This document shows, one piece after another, positions 16,722-26,669 of a stretch of 64,000 bases of DNA. The notes beneath the pieces were generated by a model, which worked only from the letters and a program-made list of their open reading frames with translations, did no database searches and had not been told where the DNA came from. Position numbers and translations under genes: made by a program. Source of the DNA: DATJPR01 sp963752915 (lineage in GTDB: Bacteria > Bacteroidota > Ignavibacteria > UBA10030 > UBA6906); the NCBI GenBank assembly GCA_963752915.1, contig CAVVZZ010000015.1, positions 248,001 to 312,000 of the forward strand. The letters run 5' to 3'. Each line of letters begins with the position of its first letter. The first letter of the stretch is position 1.

Positions 16722-17744
16722 ATGCGTGTGCTCGGTATTGAGACGTCCTGTGATGAAACCTCTGCGGCAGTTGTGGACGAGGGAACGGTCTGTTCCAACG
16801 TCATTTCCTCCCAGTTCGTCCATGCAAAATACGGCGGGGTCGTCCCCGAACTTGCGTCCCGCGCACACCAGCGCCTGATCGTGCAGGTGGTGGAAGAAGC
16901 GATGGATCAAGCCCACCGCCGGAAGGAGGAAATCGACGTCATTGCAGCCACGTACGGCCCCGGGCTCGCCGGCGCCCTCCTTGTGGGACTCAGCTTTGCA
17001 AAAGGTCTTTCGGTCAACCTCGGTGCTCCGTTCCTCGGGGTCAATCACATGGAAGGCCACCTCTACTCCAACTTCCTCGGGGCGGAAAAGCCGGAGTACC
17101 CCTTTCTTTCGCTGATCGTCTCGGGCGGTCATACGATGCTTGTCGTTGTGCGGGCGCCCTTCGATCACATCCTGCTCGGTCAGACCCGCGACGACGCAGC
17201 AGGGGAAGCGTTCGACAAGGTTGCAAAAATGCTCGGACTGGGGTATCCGGGGGGACCGGCGATCGACCGGCTCTCGTCGAAAGGAGACCCGCGGGCGATT
17301 GCTTTTCCCCGGTCGTACCTCGAGCCGGGCTCATTCGATTTCAGCTTCAGCGGCGTCAAGACCTCTGTTCTCTACTATCTGCGCGACAAGGGGATCGAAG
17401 CCGGCGGGCCGGTGATCGAACGCTTGGGCCAGGAAGCCGTGAACGACATTTGCGCGAGTTTTCAACAGGCGGTGACCGATGTCCTTGTCCGCAAGACGAT
17501 CAATGCTGCGGAGAAGTTTGCGGTCAAGGCCATCGCCCTCGCCGGCGGTGTCTCCGCAAACTCAGGACTGCGGAGACAGTTGCAGCAGGAAGCCGGCACG
17601 CGTGGCATTCCCTATTTTCATCCTGCATTGGAATACTGCATGGACAACGGCGCAATGATCGCGTATGTCGGCTGGTTGAAGGCCTCGAAAGGTTACTCAT
17701 CAGATTTCCGGCTGAACGCCTCTCCGAATCTTGAATTGACGTGA
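16722..17744 (+). CDS. tsaD: tRNA N6-adenosine threonylcarbamoyltransferase
   Basis: 340-aa TsaD/Kae1/Qri7 protein, which transfers the threonylcarbamoyl group to A37 of ANN-decoding tRNAs. Motifs: start VLGIETSCDETSAAVVD, metal-binding His pair in GVNHMEGHLYSN, ISGGHT-like VSGGHTML, and KALAGGVSANSGLR-type ALAGGVSANSGLRRQL. Length is normal. ATG at 16722. Followed by mltG after 6 bp, probably in the same transcript. Confidence 0.97.
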   Translation: MRVLGIETSCDETSAAVVDEGTVCSNVISSQFVHAKYGGVVPELASRAHQRLIVQVVEEAMDQAHRRKEEIDVIAATYGPGLAGALLVGLSFAKGLSVNLGAPFLGVNHMEGHLYSNFLGAEKPEYPFLSLIVSGGHTMLVVVRAPFDHILLGQTRDDAAGEAFDKVAKMLGLGYPGGPAIDRLSSKGDPRAIAFPRSYLEPGSFDFSFSGVKTSVLYYLRDKGIEAGGPVIERLGQEAVNDICASFQQAVTDVLVRKTINAAEKFAVKAIALAGGVSANSGLRRQLQQEAGTRGIPYFHPALEYCMDNGAMIAYVGWLKASKGYSSDFRLNASPNLELT

Positions 17745-17750
17745 GAACGC

Positions 17751-18834
17751 ATGGCTGAGAAGAAATTTCGGGGATCGGCTCGGCGGGTACTGCGTCGTAT
17801 CGCGATCGGACTCTCTCTGATCGTCGTCATTGCGATCGGGTTTATCCTGTTCGACCTCTACTGGCCGAATACGTTTCCGCAAGGGGGCGAGAAGGCGCTG
17901 TTTGTCTCGAAGGGGGAGACCTTTTCCTCGGTCGTGGACACGCTCGAAGCAGGAGGGATCATTCGAAGCCGTGAACTGTTCCTTCTTACCGCGGACATTC
18001 TTGGCGGGAGGTCTCGCATTCATGTCGGGAAATACCTTCTCAAAAGCGGGATCTCGAATGAAGAACTCTTCCACTTCCTGTACTATGGAAAGGGGATTGT
18101 CGCGATCTCTGTAACGATCCCGGAAGGATTGACGATCAGACGCCAGGCGAGGATCTTTGAGAGACATTTGGGGATCGATTCAGCCAAGTATGTCCAGTTC
18201 GCGAATGACACAGCCTTCACCCATCACCTCGGATTCCCGGACCCGTCGCTCGAGGGCTATCTCCTTCCCGACACGTATCGTTTCAACTGGCAGACTGACG
18301 AACACGATATTCTCCGGGAACTCGCCGGTGCGTTCAACCATTTCCTCGTGGATTCATTGCGGGACCGAATCCGTGACCTCAACCTGACTGTTCGCTGACG
18401 CTGTAACGATGGCCTCGATCGTGGAGGGGGAAACGCGGTTGAGCGAAGAACGCGCGATCGTTGCCGGCGTCTACTATAACCGCCTGCGGATCGGTATGCG
18501 CCTCGAGGCCGATCCGACGATACAGTATATTCTTGAAAATGGTCCGCGACGACTCTCGTATGATGACTTGAAGATGGATAATCCCTACAATACCTATCAG
18601 CATGCCGGATTGCCGCCGGGTCCGATCAACAACCCGGGACGTTCATCGATCATCGCCGCGTTGTTTCCCGCCCACCATCAGTATCTGTACTTCGTTGCGA
18701 ACGGGAAAGGCGGACACTGGTTCAGCAGGACATTCGACGAGCATATGCGGAACGTCCGGATGGCCAGAAGATTGAGAGCACTGGCGGAGCGATCGCGGAG
18801 CCGCTCCGCCACGACCCCGAACCTCCATCAATAA
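17751..18834 (+). CDS. mltG: Endolytic murein transglycosylase MltG (one frameshift as sequenced)
   Basis: MltG/YceG cleaves nascent glycan strands at the inner membrane. One transmembrane helix lies at residues 20-42 after a basic N-terminus. A LysM-like domain follows (KGETFSSVVDTLEAGGIIRS), then GKYLLKSGISNEELFHFL, TIPEGLTIRRQA and LEGYLLPDTYRF. The reading frame stops at TGA 18396-18398 after LNLTVR. Dropping one T at 18396 gives DAVTMASIVEGET with the catalytic Glu, then PTIQYILENGPRRLSYDD, SPYNTY-like NPYNTYQHAGLPPGPI and the normal C-terminus. Corrected length is 360 aa. The break separates the catalytic Glu from the membrane anchor, so if it were real the enzyme would be dead. Confidence 0.88.
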
Positions 18835-18861
18835 AGCGGATTCCGTCACTCCTAATCCGGA

Positions 18862-20583
18862 TTGAACACTGTGAATCACCTCTCTCCTTCCTTCCGTCAA
18901 TCACTCGTCGTTCTCCTGGCCATCGTCCTTTCGGTCCTTCTTCTTGAGTGTGCAGGGCAGATCGAACCCGGCGGGGGACCGGTCGATACGGTGCCGCCCG
19001 AAATTCTCAGGACCGAGCCGGACAGCGACGCAACGCACGTCACGACTCCATCGGTCGAGCTGGAATTCAGCAAATATGTCGACAGGCTCTCCCTCCAGCA
19101 GTCGGTGTTCGTGTCACCGTACGTCGGCGACCTGGAGTTCGACTGGAGCGGCAAGACGGTCAGGATTACGTTCTCAGACTCGCTCCGCAAGAACACCACC
19201 TACGTGGTCAATGTCGGGACCGACGTCAAAGATTTGCATGCAGGCAACCGGATGGCCCACGGGTTCAGTCTCGCATTTGCCACGGGCGATTCGATTGATC
19301 GTGGTGCGATCAGCGGGCGGGTCTACGATGAGCAGCCCGATGGTGTGATGCTGTTCGCGTACCGGCTGGACGACATCAAGTCAGACACCCTGGATCCAAC
19401 GCATACCCGGCCGGATTACATTCAGCAAACGGGGAAGGACGGGACATTTCTCCTGTCGCACCTTGCGTACGGCGCCTACCGTGTCCTTGCAGTTCGCGAT
19501 GAGTACCGGAATCTTCTTTATGACCGGCAGGTGGACGCGTTCGGAGTCTGGCGGTCCGATATTGCACTGTCGCGCGAGGCACCTTCCAGCAGCGGCTTGA
19601 GATTCAGGCTCACGAAGGAAGACACCACGAAACCGTTTCTTACGTCGGCCCGGAATGTCGGCCGGCAGAGCATCCTCCTCCATGTCAGTGAGCCAACCGA
19701 TACCTCATCGTTCTCCGGGGTCCGATTCCATGTGGTTGACACTCTCACGCAGAAGGGACTCGTACTGGCCTCCTGGTACATCGATGCCAATCATCCGGCG
19801 GACATTGGCATTGAAACGAGTTCCCCTGTCGATAGCGGACGTGCGTATCGGGTCATCGCGGCGGGTCTCATGGACCTTGCACAGAACCCCATCGATTCCG
19901 TCCGCGGCGCGGTGGTATTCGTTGCATCGGGAGAACCGGACACGCTCAGGCCTGCAGTCCACACGGATTTTGCCGACAGTGCAAGGACAATACCTGCGGA
20001 CTCGGCGATTGCGTTGAACTTTTCGGAAAGACCCATCGTGTCTCCATTGGCGGGGGCGATTCGGCTGCGAGATTCCACCGGGGCCCCCGTCGCGATCTCG
20101 CTGGCGTGGCGGGGAGGGCTGACGCTCACGGCAATCCCTGCGCATGAACTCCTGCCGGCGGCGTGGTACCAACTCACGTTCATGCTCGATTCCCTGCGAG
20201 ACCTTGCCGGGAACGGGTACAAAGATTCCACACTGGTGGTAAGCTTCAGGACTTCCGACGTGCGTACGACCGGATCACTGGAAGGGATTGTCCGAGCCGA
20301 TACATTGCTGCACGATCCGATTTACATTACCGCAACGACGATCGATCAAACGCCGCAGGTCATAAGGACCATCCGACGTGAGCGTCCGGGTCCGTTCGCG
20401 ATGGACCGGCTTCCGGAAGGCAAGTGGACAGTAGGTGGATTCGTCGACGTTGCGCGCAATGAAGCGTACGACTTCGGCCAGGTCTTTCCGTTCAAGCCCT
20501 CAGGACCGTTTGGAGTCTCGGCGGATACGGTAAAAGTGCGGGCACGCTGGGGGGTGCAGGGAGTGATGCTCGATCTGCGGTAG
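18862..20583 (+). CDS. Ig-like domain lipoprotein (SbsA/Big_5 type)
   Basis: 573-aa exported protein. Residues 12-29 are a hydrophobic signal ending in LLLECAGQ; the Cys at 30 followed by IEPGGGPVDTVPPEI is the recurrent N-terminus of Bacteroidota Ig-like lipoproteins, which have a DxxPP segment just after the Cys. Two Ig-like folds with VELEFSKYVD and IALNFSERPI strands are separated by a carboxypeptidase-regulatory-like segment (GAISGRVYDEQPDGVMLFAY, then LSHLAYGAYRVLAVRD). A third such repeat (GSLEGIVRADTLLHDPIYI) closes the protein. It is probably surface exposed; its partner is unknown. Start TTG 18862 or, equally possible, GTG 18871. Confidence 0.8.
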   Translation: MNTVNHLSPSFRQSLVVLLAIVLSVLLLECAGQIEPGGGPVDTVPPEILRTEPDSDATHVTTPSVELEFSKYVDRLSLQQSVFVSPYVGDLEFDWSGKTVRITFSDSLRKNTTYVVNVGTDVKDLHAGNRMAHGFSLAFATGDSIDRGAISGRVYDEQPDGVMLFAYRLDDIKSDTLDPTHTRPDYIQQTGKDGTFLLSHLAYGAYRVLAVRDEYRNLLYDRQVDAFGVWRSDIALSREAPSSSGLRFRLTKEDTTKPFLTSARNVGRQSILLHVSEPTDTSSFSGVRFHVVDTLTQKGLVLASWYIDANHPADIGIETSSPVDSGRAYRVIAAGLMDLAQNPIDSVRGAVVFVASGEPDTLRPAVHTDFADSARTIPADSAIALNFSERPIVSPLAGAIRLRDSTGAPVAISLAWRGGLTLTAIPAHELLPAAWYQLTFMLDSLRDLAGNGYKDSTLVVSFRTSDVRTTGSLEGIVRADTLLHDPIYITATTIDQTPQVIRTIRRERPGPFAMDRLPEGKWTVGGFVDVARNEAYDFGQVFPFKPSGPFGVSADTVKVRARWGVQGVMLDLR

Positions 20584-20600
20584 GCGGGCTCGGTTGATGC

Positions 20601-21149
20601 TTAAAGAACGTGCTCCGATTCTTCATGACCGGCAAGCATCGCGTCAATCCGTGACTCGAGTGTCCTGGCAAGCGGGTTCGCCGGCTCGAGGATGAAGACC
20701 CGTCGGACTTCGGTGAGGGCACGCGTGTAATGCCGTTCGAGGAAATACCGGTAGGCATGCTGCAGATACTGGCTGGTGAGCCATCGGCGGGCGGCTTCCT
20801 GCTCATCGGGGTGAGGGGTGGGTGAAGGAGAATGCCGGTCGACGGTGATTTCCGGGTGCTCTGCGGCTTTTTCGATGAGGCCGGGAAGGGAATCAAGAAT
20901 GTCCAGCCGTTGCATTTCCGTGCGCGGCTCGTCGCGAGTATACTCTTTCAGCTGTTCCACTTGATGCTCCAGGGCCAGAAGAAAGACGCTTCTCCTGTGG
21001 TGCTCGAGCTCTGCTCTGATAGTCCGCAGTGCTTCTTCGCATTTCCCATCCTCCGCACATTCGCACGCAGAATCCAACAACTCCCGCAGTCGATTCTTGT
21101 CTGGAGTATCCATTGTTTGCGTTCGATTATTCTTGGCGCTCGGGTGCAA
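20601..21149 (-). CDS. Hypothetical protein with TPR-like C-terminal region
   Basis: 182 aa from the ATG at 21149, or 170 aa from MDTPDKNRL at 21113. No signal peptide or membrane segment, so cytoplasmic. The N-terminal third is helical and charged (LRELLDSACECAEDGKCEEAL); the C-terminal third, QHAYRYFLERHYTRALTEVR followed by EPANPLARTLE, reads as one TPR-like helix pair with a flanking helix. Charge distribution and codon use are coding-like, and it fills the gap between two convergent neighbours. I do not recognise a family; function unknown. It converges on the Ig-like lipoprotein gene with only a 17-bp gap. Confidence 0.6.
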   Translation of the reverse strand: MHPSAKNNRTQTMDTPDKNRLRELLDSACECAEDGKCEEALRTIRAELEHHRRSVFLLALEHQVEQLKEYTRDEPRTEMQRLDILDSLPGLIEKAAEHPEITVDRHSPSPTPHPDEQEAARRWLTSQYLQHAYRYFLERHYTRALTEVRRVFILEPANPLARTLESRIDAMLAGHEESEHVL

Positions 21150-21218
21150 TGAATATATTGCGCCAAACGCGCAGTTGCAAGGGCACCGGCCCCCGGATCG
21201 AGCGGCGTTGATTCACCC

Positions 21219-23685
21219 CTAATTGCCGCTCACGACGACGATGCTGATGGCGTCATTCGTGTCATCCATCCAGAGCGTGGCTGTGCGGGAGTCATAGGAC
21301 CAACCCGGAATCGCCTGCCTGGGTGGAGAGGCAAGCGGAACAGTCTTTCCATTGACCAGAATTCGCGCCGGGCGTCTGGCCATCCCCTTGAACGCAACCA
21401 CGAGACGCCTCGCTGCGGGGACGTACGTCCCTTCCGCTTTTGCTATGGCAAGACGCACCTCGGAGTTGTCCGAATGCTGGACCAACATCCGTTTCAGGAA
21501 GCCCCCCTTTTCGTAGGCGAAGGAGTGACCGTCGTCTTCGTAGCACTCCGTCCGGTCGTCCTTCATCAGCCTGTCGGGATAGACGGTGATGGTCAACGGA
21601 TTAATCGGCGCCTGCGCGGTGGACTGAACGACCTGTCGCGTCGGCAACGCTGCCCCGGCACGGACGAACAGGGGTAGCCGGTCGAGCGGGGCGTCAACGC
21701 GAACACTCCGCGGTCCGACAAGGAGCGAGTCGCTCCAGTAGTCATACCATTGTCCGGATGGGAGGAGGACGTCCTTCGTTCGTTCATTCTCATCGAGGAC
21801 GGGTGCCACCAGGAGATCGTCGCCGAACATGTACTGGCTTGCCACCCCCTGGAATTCCTCGGCGCCGGGATAGTTGAAGATCATCGGTCGCATCGGCGGA
21901 ACGCCGGTCCGGGAGGCGATTTCCATCTGTGTATAAATGAACGGGAGAAAGCGGTACCGCAGCTCGATCGTCTTGCGGTTGACGTTCGTCACACTATCGC
22001 CATACTCCCAGGGCTCTTTGTTGACTTCGTTGATGACCGAATGGGCGCGCATGAGCGGCGTGAAGACGCCCAGTTCCAGCCATCGCGCGAACAATTCTCC
22101 GGACGGATGACCGATGAACCCCCCGATGTCAGCTTCCGACAAAAGGCTGACCGGAGATACTCAGGTTCAGGCACATGGAGACGGCAAGGTTCAAATGTTC
22201 CCAGGATGAAACGTTGTCGCCTGTCCAGGCGGCAGCGTAGCGCCAGCCGCCGGCATAGGATGCGCGGGTGAGGACGAACGGACGTTCATCCGGAAGGAGC
22301 CGCCTGACGCCGTCATAGGTCCCGCGGGTCATCTCCATGCCGTAAATGTTATGGTCCTCGGCATGCGTCGCCGGTGTCCCGTCATCCCGGTGAACCACAT
22401 CACGGTCGATCGTCTTTGTCGGGACATCGAACACGGACGGCTCGTTCATGTCGTTCCACCAACCCCTGATGCCGGCATCGACGAGCACCTTGAAATTGTT
22501 TCCCCACCACGTTCGTGCCTTCCCTGAAGTGAAATCCGGAAAGGCGCAGATTCCCGGCCACACTTTTCCCGTATAGAGGCTGCCATCAGGGCGTCTGAGA
22601 AAAACGTCTTCGGCAAGGCCTGATGCAAACGCGCCGTAGGAGGAATCGGTCTTGATGCCGGGGTCGACGATCACGGCGACCTTGAAGCCTTCTAACCCGA
22701 GGTCAGCGGTCAGCTTCTTCGGGTCGGGAAAATTCTTCTTGTTGAAGGTGAAGATTCGATACCCGTCCATGTAATCGATATCGAGGTAGATGACATCGCA
22801 CGGGATAGACCGCGAGCGGAATCCCGCTGCAATTTCCCTCACGCGTTGTTCCGTCGGGTAACTCCATCGACACTGCTGATAACCGAGTGACCAGAGAGGG
22901 GGGAGAGGCATGTGGCCGACAAGTTCCGTGTACTCCGTGAGGATGTGTTTCGGATCGCTCCCGGCAAAGACATAATAGTCCAGGTCTCCACCTTCCGCTC
23001 CGAAGGAGTACGCGTTGTGCGATTCCTTCCCCATGTCGAACGACGAGCGGAAGGTGTTGTCCAAGAACAGTCCGTACACGGTGCCGCGATGGACTGCGAG
23101 GAAAAACGGAATCGACTCATACAGGGGATCGGTATCGGCAGTGTAGGCGGGGATATCGCTGTTCCACATCGTGCACGCCGTCTGCGCCCGATCAAGAAGT
23201 CCCGCCTTTTCCCCGAAACCGTAAAAGTGTTCGTCGCTGGACATCGACTTCCAAGCCCGGACCTCGTTCCCGGACCACGCCATGCCCTTCACCGGATCGT
23301 CCTGGGAAATCACGGTCCCGGACGAGTCGAGGATGATGATGCGGAGAGGGTTCTTCGTAATCGCCACACCAATGCCCGTTGTGGACAAGGTATATTGGGT
23401 GGCGTTCTCGAGGAAGCGGACCGTGGGGTGAGCCATTGGTTGGCCGACCACAGCCCATGACCGGTCGGAATGGAACGTCCCGGAAGGGTTCATCCGCACC
23501 CGCACGATGGACGGCGAGAGGCACTGCACTTCAACAACGGCTTGTCCGGATTTCAGCGTGATCGCGTCCTTGTCACGGGAGAGCTCGCGATCGACAGCGC
23601 CGATGGAGTGCCACTGGGCAGGCGCAGTGGCGACAACGAATGCCAGGAGAGCCGGGAGAAGCCCGGCTCGCAGAAGGAGTTTCAT
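21219..23685 (-). CDS. Secreted glycoside hydrolase family 31 (alpha-glucosidase type; one frameshift as sequenced)
   Basis: GH31 enzyme with a signal peptide at residues 1-24 (MKLLLRAGLLPALL, ending ATAPAQ), so periplasmic or outer-membrane facing. A galactose-mutarotase-like N domain with FYGFGEKAGLLDR is followed by the barrel: PLWSLGYQQCRWSY, VIYLDIDYMDGY, the nucleophile Asp in WWNDMNEPSVF, and the acid/base Asp in WTGDNVSSWEH. The frame ends at a TGA (22131-22129) after SGQPFVGS; removing one T at 22131 gives DIGGFIGHPSGELFARW and continues through the C-terminal beta domains to 21219. Corrected length is 821 aa. Start MKLLLRAG overlaps the gcvP stop as ATGA. Substrate linkage cannot be fixed from sequence alone. 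Confidence 0.88.
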
Positions 23686-26576
23686 TGACGTCCGTTGGAG
23701 TGGACTGGAGTTTCGTACTCTTCGATGGGCGGACAGGTGCAGACGAGGTTGCGGTCGCCGTACGCGTTGTTGATCCGTCCGACAGCCGGCCAGAACTTCC
23801 GTGCGCGCACCGAAGGAAGCGGATACGCGGCCTTCTCGCGGCCGTAGGGGAATTTCCATGCGTCGCTTGCGACCATCTCCGCGGTGTGCGGTGCGTTTTT
23901 CAGGACATTGTTCTGCTTGTCGACGGTCCCGTCCATCACTTCCTGGATTTCGGCCCGGATGGCAATCAGCGCCTCGCAGAACCGATCGAGCTCTTCTTTT
24001 GACTCGCTCTCCGTCGGCTCGATCATGAGCGTCCCTGCAACGGGGAATGAAACCGTCGGCGCGTGAAAGCCGTAGTCCATCAGCCGCTTGGCTACGTCCT
24101 CGGCCTCGACGCCGGCGTGTTTGAACTCCCGGAGATCGACGATAAACTCATGCGCGACGCGTCCTCTTGCGCCCCGATACAGCACGGGGAAATGCGGTTC
24201 CAATTTCTTCGCCATGTAATTGGCGTTGAGAATCGCTGTCACCGTCGCCTCTGTCAATCCGGCGGCACCCATGAGCGCGATGTACGCCCACGAAATCACG
24301 ATGATGCTCGCGCTTCCGTACGGTGCGGAGCTTACCGAGCCGATCGATTGATGACCACCAGTCTTCACGACAGGGTGGGAAGGAAGGAACTCCGCAAGAT
24401 GGGGAGCGACGGCAATCGGTCCCATCCCCGGTCCCCCGCCTCCATGCGGTATGCAGAACGTCTTGTGCAGGTTGATATGACAGACATCTGCGCCGATGTC
24501 CGCAGGCCGGCACAGACCGACTTGCGCGTTCATGTTCGCCCCGTCCATGTACACCTGCCCGCCATTCTCGTGGATGATCGAGCACATCTGCTTGATCTGC
24601 TCTTCAAACACGCCATGTGTTGACGGATACGTCACCATGAGCGCGGCCAGTGACTTCTTGTGCTCGGTCGCCTTGGATCGCAAATCGTCGACATCGATGT
24701 TCCCCTGCGCGTCGCACTCGACGACGACGATGGTCATCCCGGCCATGACCGCGCTTGCAGGATTTGTCCCGTGGGCGGAATGGGGGATCAGGCAGACGTT
24801 CCGGTGCTCTTCACCCCGGGATTCGTGGTAGGCGCGAATGACCAGGAGCCCGGTATACTCTCCCTGTGCTCCGGCGTTCGGCTGCATCGAGACGGCGGTG
24901 AACCCGGTGATGGCGCTGAGCCATCGGGAAAGCTGGTCGACGATTTCCCGATATCCCCTGACCTGCTCCGCAGGCGCAAAGGGGTGGATGCGGGCAAATT
25001 TCGTCCACGTAATGGGAATCATCTCTGCCGTTGCATTCAGCTTCATCGTGCATGATCCGAGGGCGATCATGCTGGTGGTCAGAGAAAGGTCTTTCGCTTC
25101 GAGCGAGTGGATGTATCGGAGCATTTCCGTTTCCGATCGATAGCGATGAAAGACCGGGTGCTGCAGATACGGAGTCGTCCGCGCACGAGGTCCAGAAAAT
25201 CCCGCCGGCAAGTCCTTCGAGATCTTGATGATGTCCAGGGTCGGTGCGTTGCGGGAGGCAAAGATGTCAAAGAGTGCTTCAATATCCGTCTGGCTGCTGG
25301 TCTCATCCAGCGAGATCCCGATGTCCCCGTTCGGATAAAGGCGGAAGTTCATGTGTGAATCGCCCGCGCGTCGGAGGATCGATTCACGAATCCCGGCCTT
25401 CGGCGCAATGCGCAGCGTGTCGAAGTAGCTCTTGTGAAGGACTGTATGCCCGAGCTCCTCAAGACCCGCAGCGAGGACTTTCGCAAGTTCGTGGATCCGC
25501 ATCGCTATTGTCTTCAATCCGTCCGGGCCATGCCATACGGCGTACATTCCGGCCATGACCGCCAAAAGGACCTGCGCGGTGCAGATATTGGACGTCGCCT
25601 TTTCCCGCCGGATATGCTGCTCCCGCGTCTGGAGCGCCATTCTGAGGGCGCGGTTCCCGTTGGAATCGACCGACACTCCGATGATGCGGCCGGGGACAAA
25701 CCGCTTATGCTGCTCCAGGGTTGCGAAGAACGCGGCGTGAGGTCCCCCGAAGCCCATCGGGACGCCGAGCCGTTGCGTATTCCCAACGACGACGTCCGCA
25801 CCGAATTCCCCCGGAGGAGTCAGGAGCGCCAGCGACAGCGGATCCGCTGCGCAAGCGGTGAGTGCCCCGACCGCGTGGACGCGTGTGAACAGGGATGCGT
25901 AATCGTTGATTGCGCCGTCTGTCGCGGGATACTGGACAAGCACCCCGAGAAGGTCCTCCGTGATTTCGACGGACGTCCAGGGCCCGACGACGACGCGCAC
26001 GCCGAGGTGCCGGGCGCGTGTGCGCACGACGGCGATCGTCTGTGGATGACAATCGTCAGCGACAAAAAACACCGCTTTCGACGGATGATTCTTCATTGAC
26101 AAAAACATCCCCATCGCCTCCGCTGCAGCCGTTCCTTCGTCCAGCAGCGATGCGTTCGCAATCTGCATCCCTGTTAAGTCGCATACCATCGTCTGAAAAT
26201 TCAGAAGGGCTTCGAGGCGTCCCTGGGCGATCTCCGCCTGATAGGGTGTGTAGGCGGTGTACCAGCCGGGGTTTTCGAGGATGTTCCGCAGGATCACCGG
26301 GGGAGTAATGGTATCGTAGTACCCCATGCCGATGTAGGAATGCCATACCTCATTCTTGTTGGCGATCTCACCGAGGCGCACGAGCACCCCGTGTTCATCC
26401 ATCGGTTCCTCCAACCCTTCGAGTTTCGCGAGACGAATTGATGCGGGAACGACTCCGTCGACAAATGTTTTGTCGTCCTTCTCGCCGAGCGTGCGAAGCA
26501 TCTCTTCCCTGTCCTGCGGTCGCGGACCGATGTGACGCGAACTGAACGGCGAAGGGACGTTGAGATCGATAGGCAT
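23682..26576 (-). CDS. gcvP: Glycine dehydrogenase (aminomethyl-transferring), P-protein
   Basis: 964-aa full-length P-protein, which decarboxylates glycine and passes the aminomethyl group to GcvH. The N-terminal PLP-fold half begins FSSRHIGPRPQDREEML and includes YTPYQAEIAQGRLEAL; the catalytic half has SCTMKLNATAEM, HGTNPASAVMAG and the PLP-binding Lys in NLHKTFCIPHGGGGPGMGPI. It is the single-chain form rather than the GcvPA/GcvPB split. gcvT and gcvH are not in the window, and the 93-bp upstream region is too short for a glycine riboswitch. Downstream it is coupled by ATGA overlap to the GH31 gene, an odd partner. Confidence 0.97.
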   Translation of the reverse strand: MPIDLNVPSPFSSRHIGPRPQDREEMLRTLGEKDDKTFVDGVVPASIRLAKLEGLEEPMDEHGVLVRLGEIANKNEVWHSYIGMGYYDTITPPVILRNILENPGWYTAYTPYQAEIAQGRLEALLNFQTMVCDLTGMQIANASLLDEGTAAAEAMGMFLSMKNHPSKAVFFVADDCHPQTIAVVRTRARHLGVRVVVGPWTSVEITEDLLGVLVQYPATDGAINDYASLFTRVHAVGALTACAADPLSLALLTPPGEFGADVVVGNTQRLGVPMGFGGPHAAFFATLEQHKRFVPGRIIGVSVDSNGNRALRMALQTREQHIRREKATSNICTAQVLLAVMAGMYAVWHGPDGLKTIAMRIHELAKVLAAGLEELGHTVLHKSYFDTLRIAPKAGIRESILRRAGDSHMNFRLYPNGDIGISLDETSSQTDIEALFDIFASRNAPTLDIIKISKDLPAGFSGPRARTTPYLQHPVFHRYRSETEMLRYIHSLEAKDLSLTTSMIALGSCTMKLNATAEMIPITWTKFARIHPFAPAEQVRGYREIVDQLSRWLSAITGFTAVSMQPNAGAQGEYTGLLVIRAYHESRGEEHRNVCLIPHSAHGTNPASAVMAGMTIVVVECDAQGNIDVDDLRSKATEHKKSLAALMVTYPSTHGVFEEQIKQMCSIIHENGGQVYMDGANMNAQVGLCRPADIGADVCHINLHKTFCIPHGGGGPGMGPIAVAPHLAEFLPSHPVVKTGGHQSIGSVSSAPYGSASIIVISWAYIALMGAAGLTEATVTAILNANYMAKKLEPHFPVLYRGARGRVAHEFIVDLREFKHAGVEAEDVAKRLMDYGFHAPTVSFPVAGTLMIEPTESESKEELDRFCEALIAIRAEIQEVMDGTVDKQNNVLKNAPHTAEMVASDAWKFPYGREKAAYPLPSVRARKFWPAVGRINNAYGDRNLVCTCPPIEEYETPVHSNGRQ

Positions 26577-26669
26577 GAACGTAAACTCCCGTGTGAACGA
26601 GGATGAGAGACTCTGAGACCCAAAATATATGGAAATTTTCGATGGGATGCAGTAGAGGATTCAGCGGGC

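Noticed and set aside
26577..26669. Glycine riboswitch before gcvP
   Set aside because: The gap is 93 bp and lacks the conserved glycine aptamer pattern.
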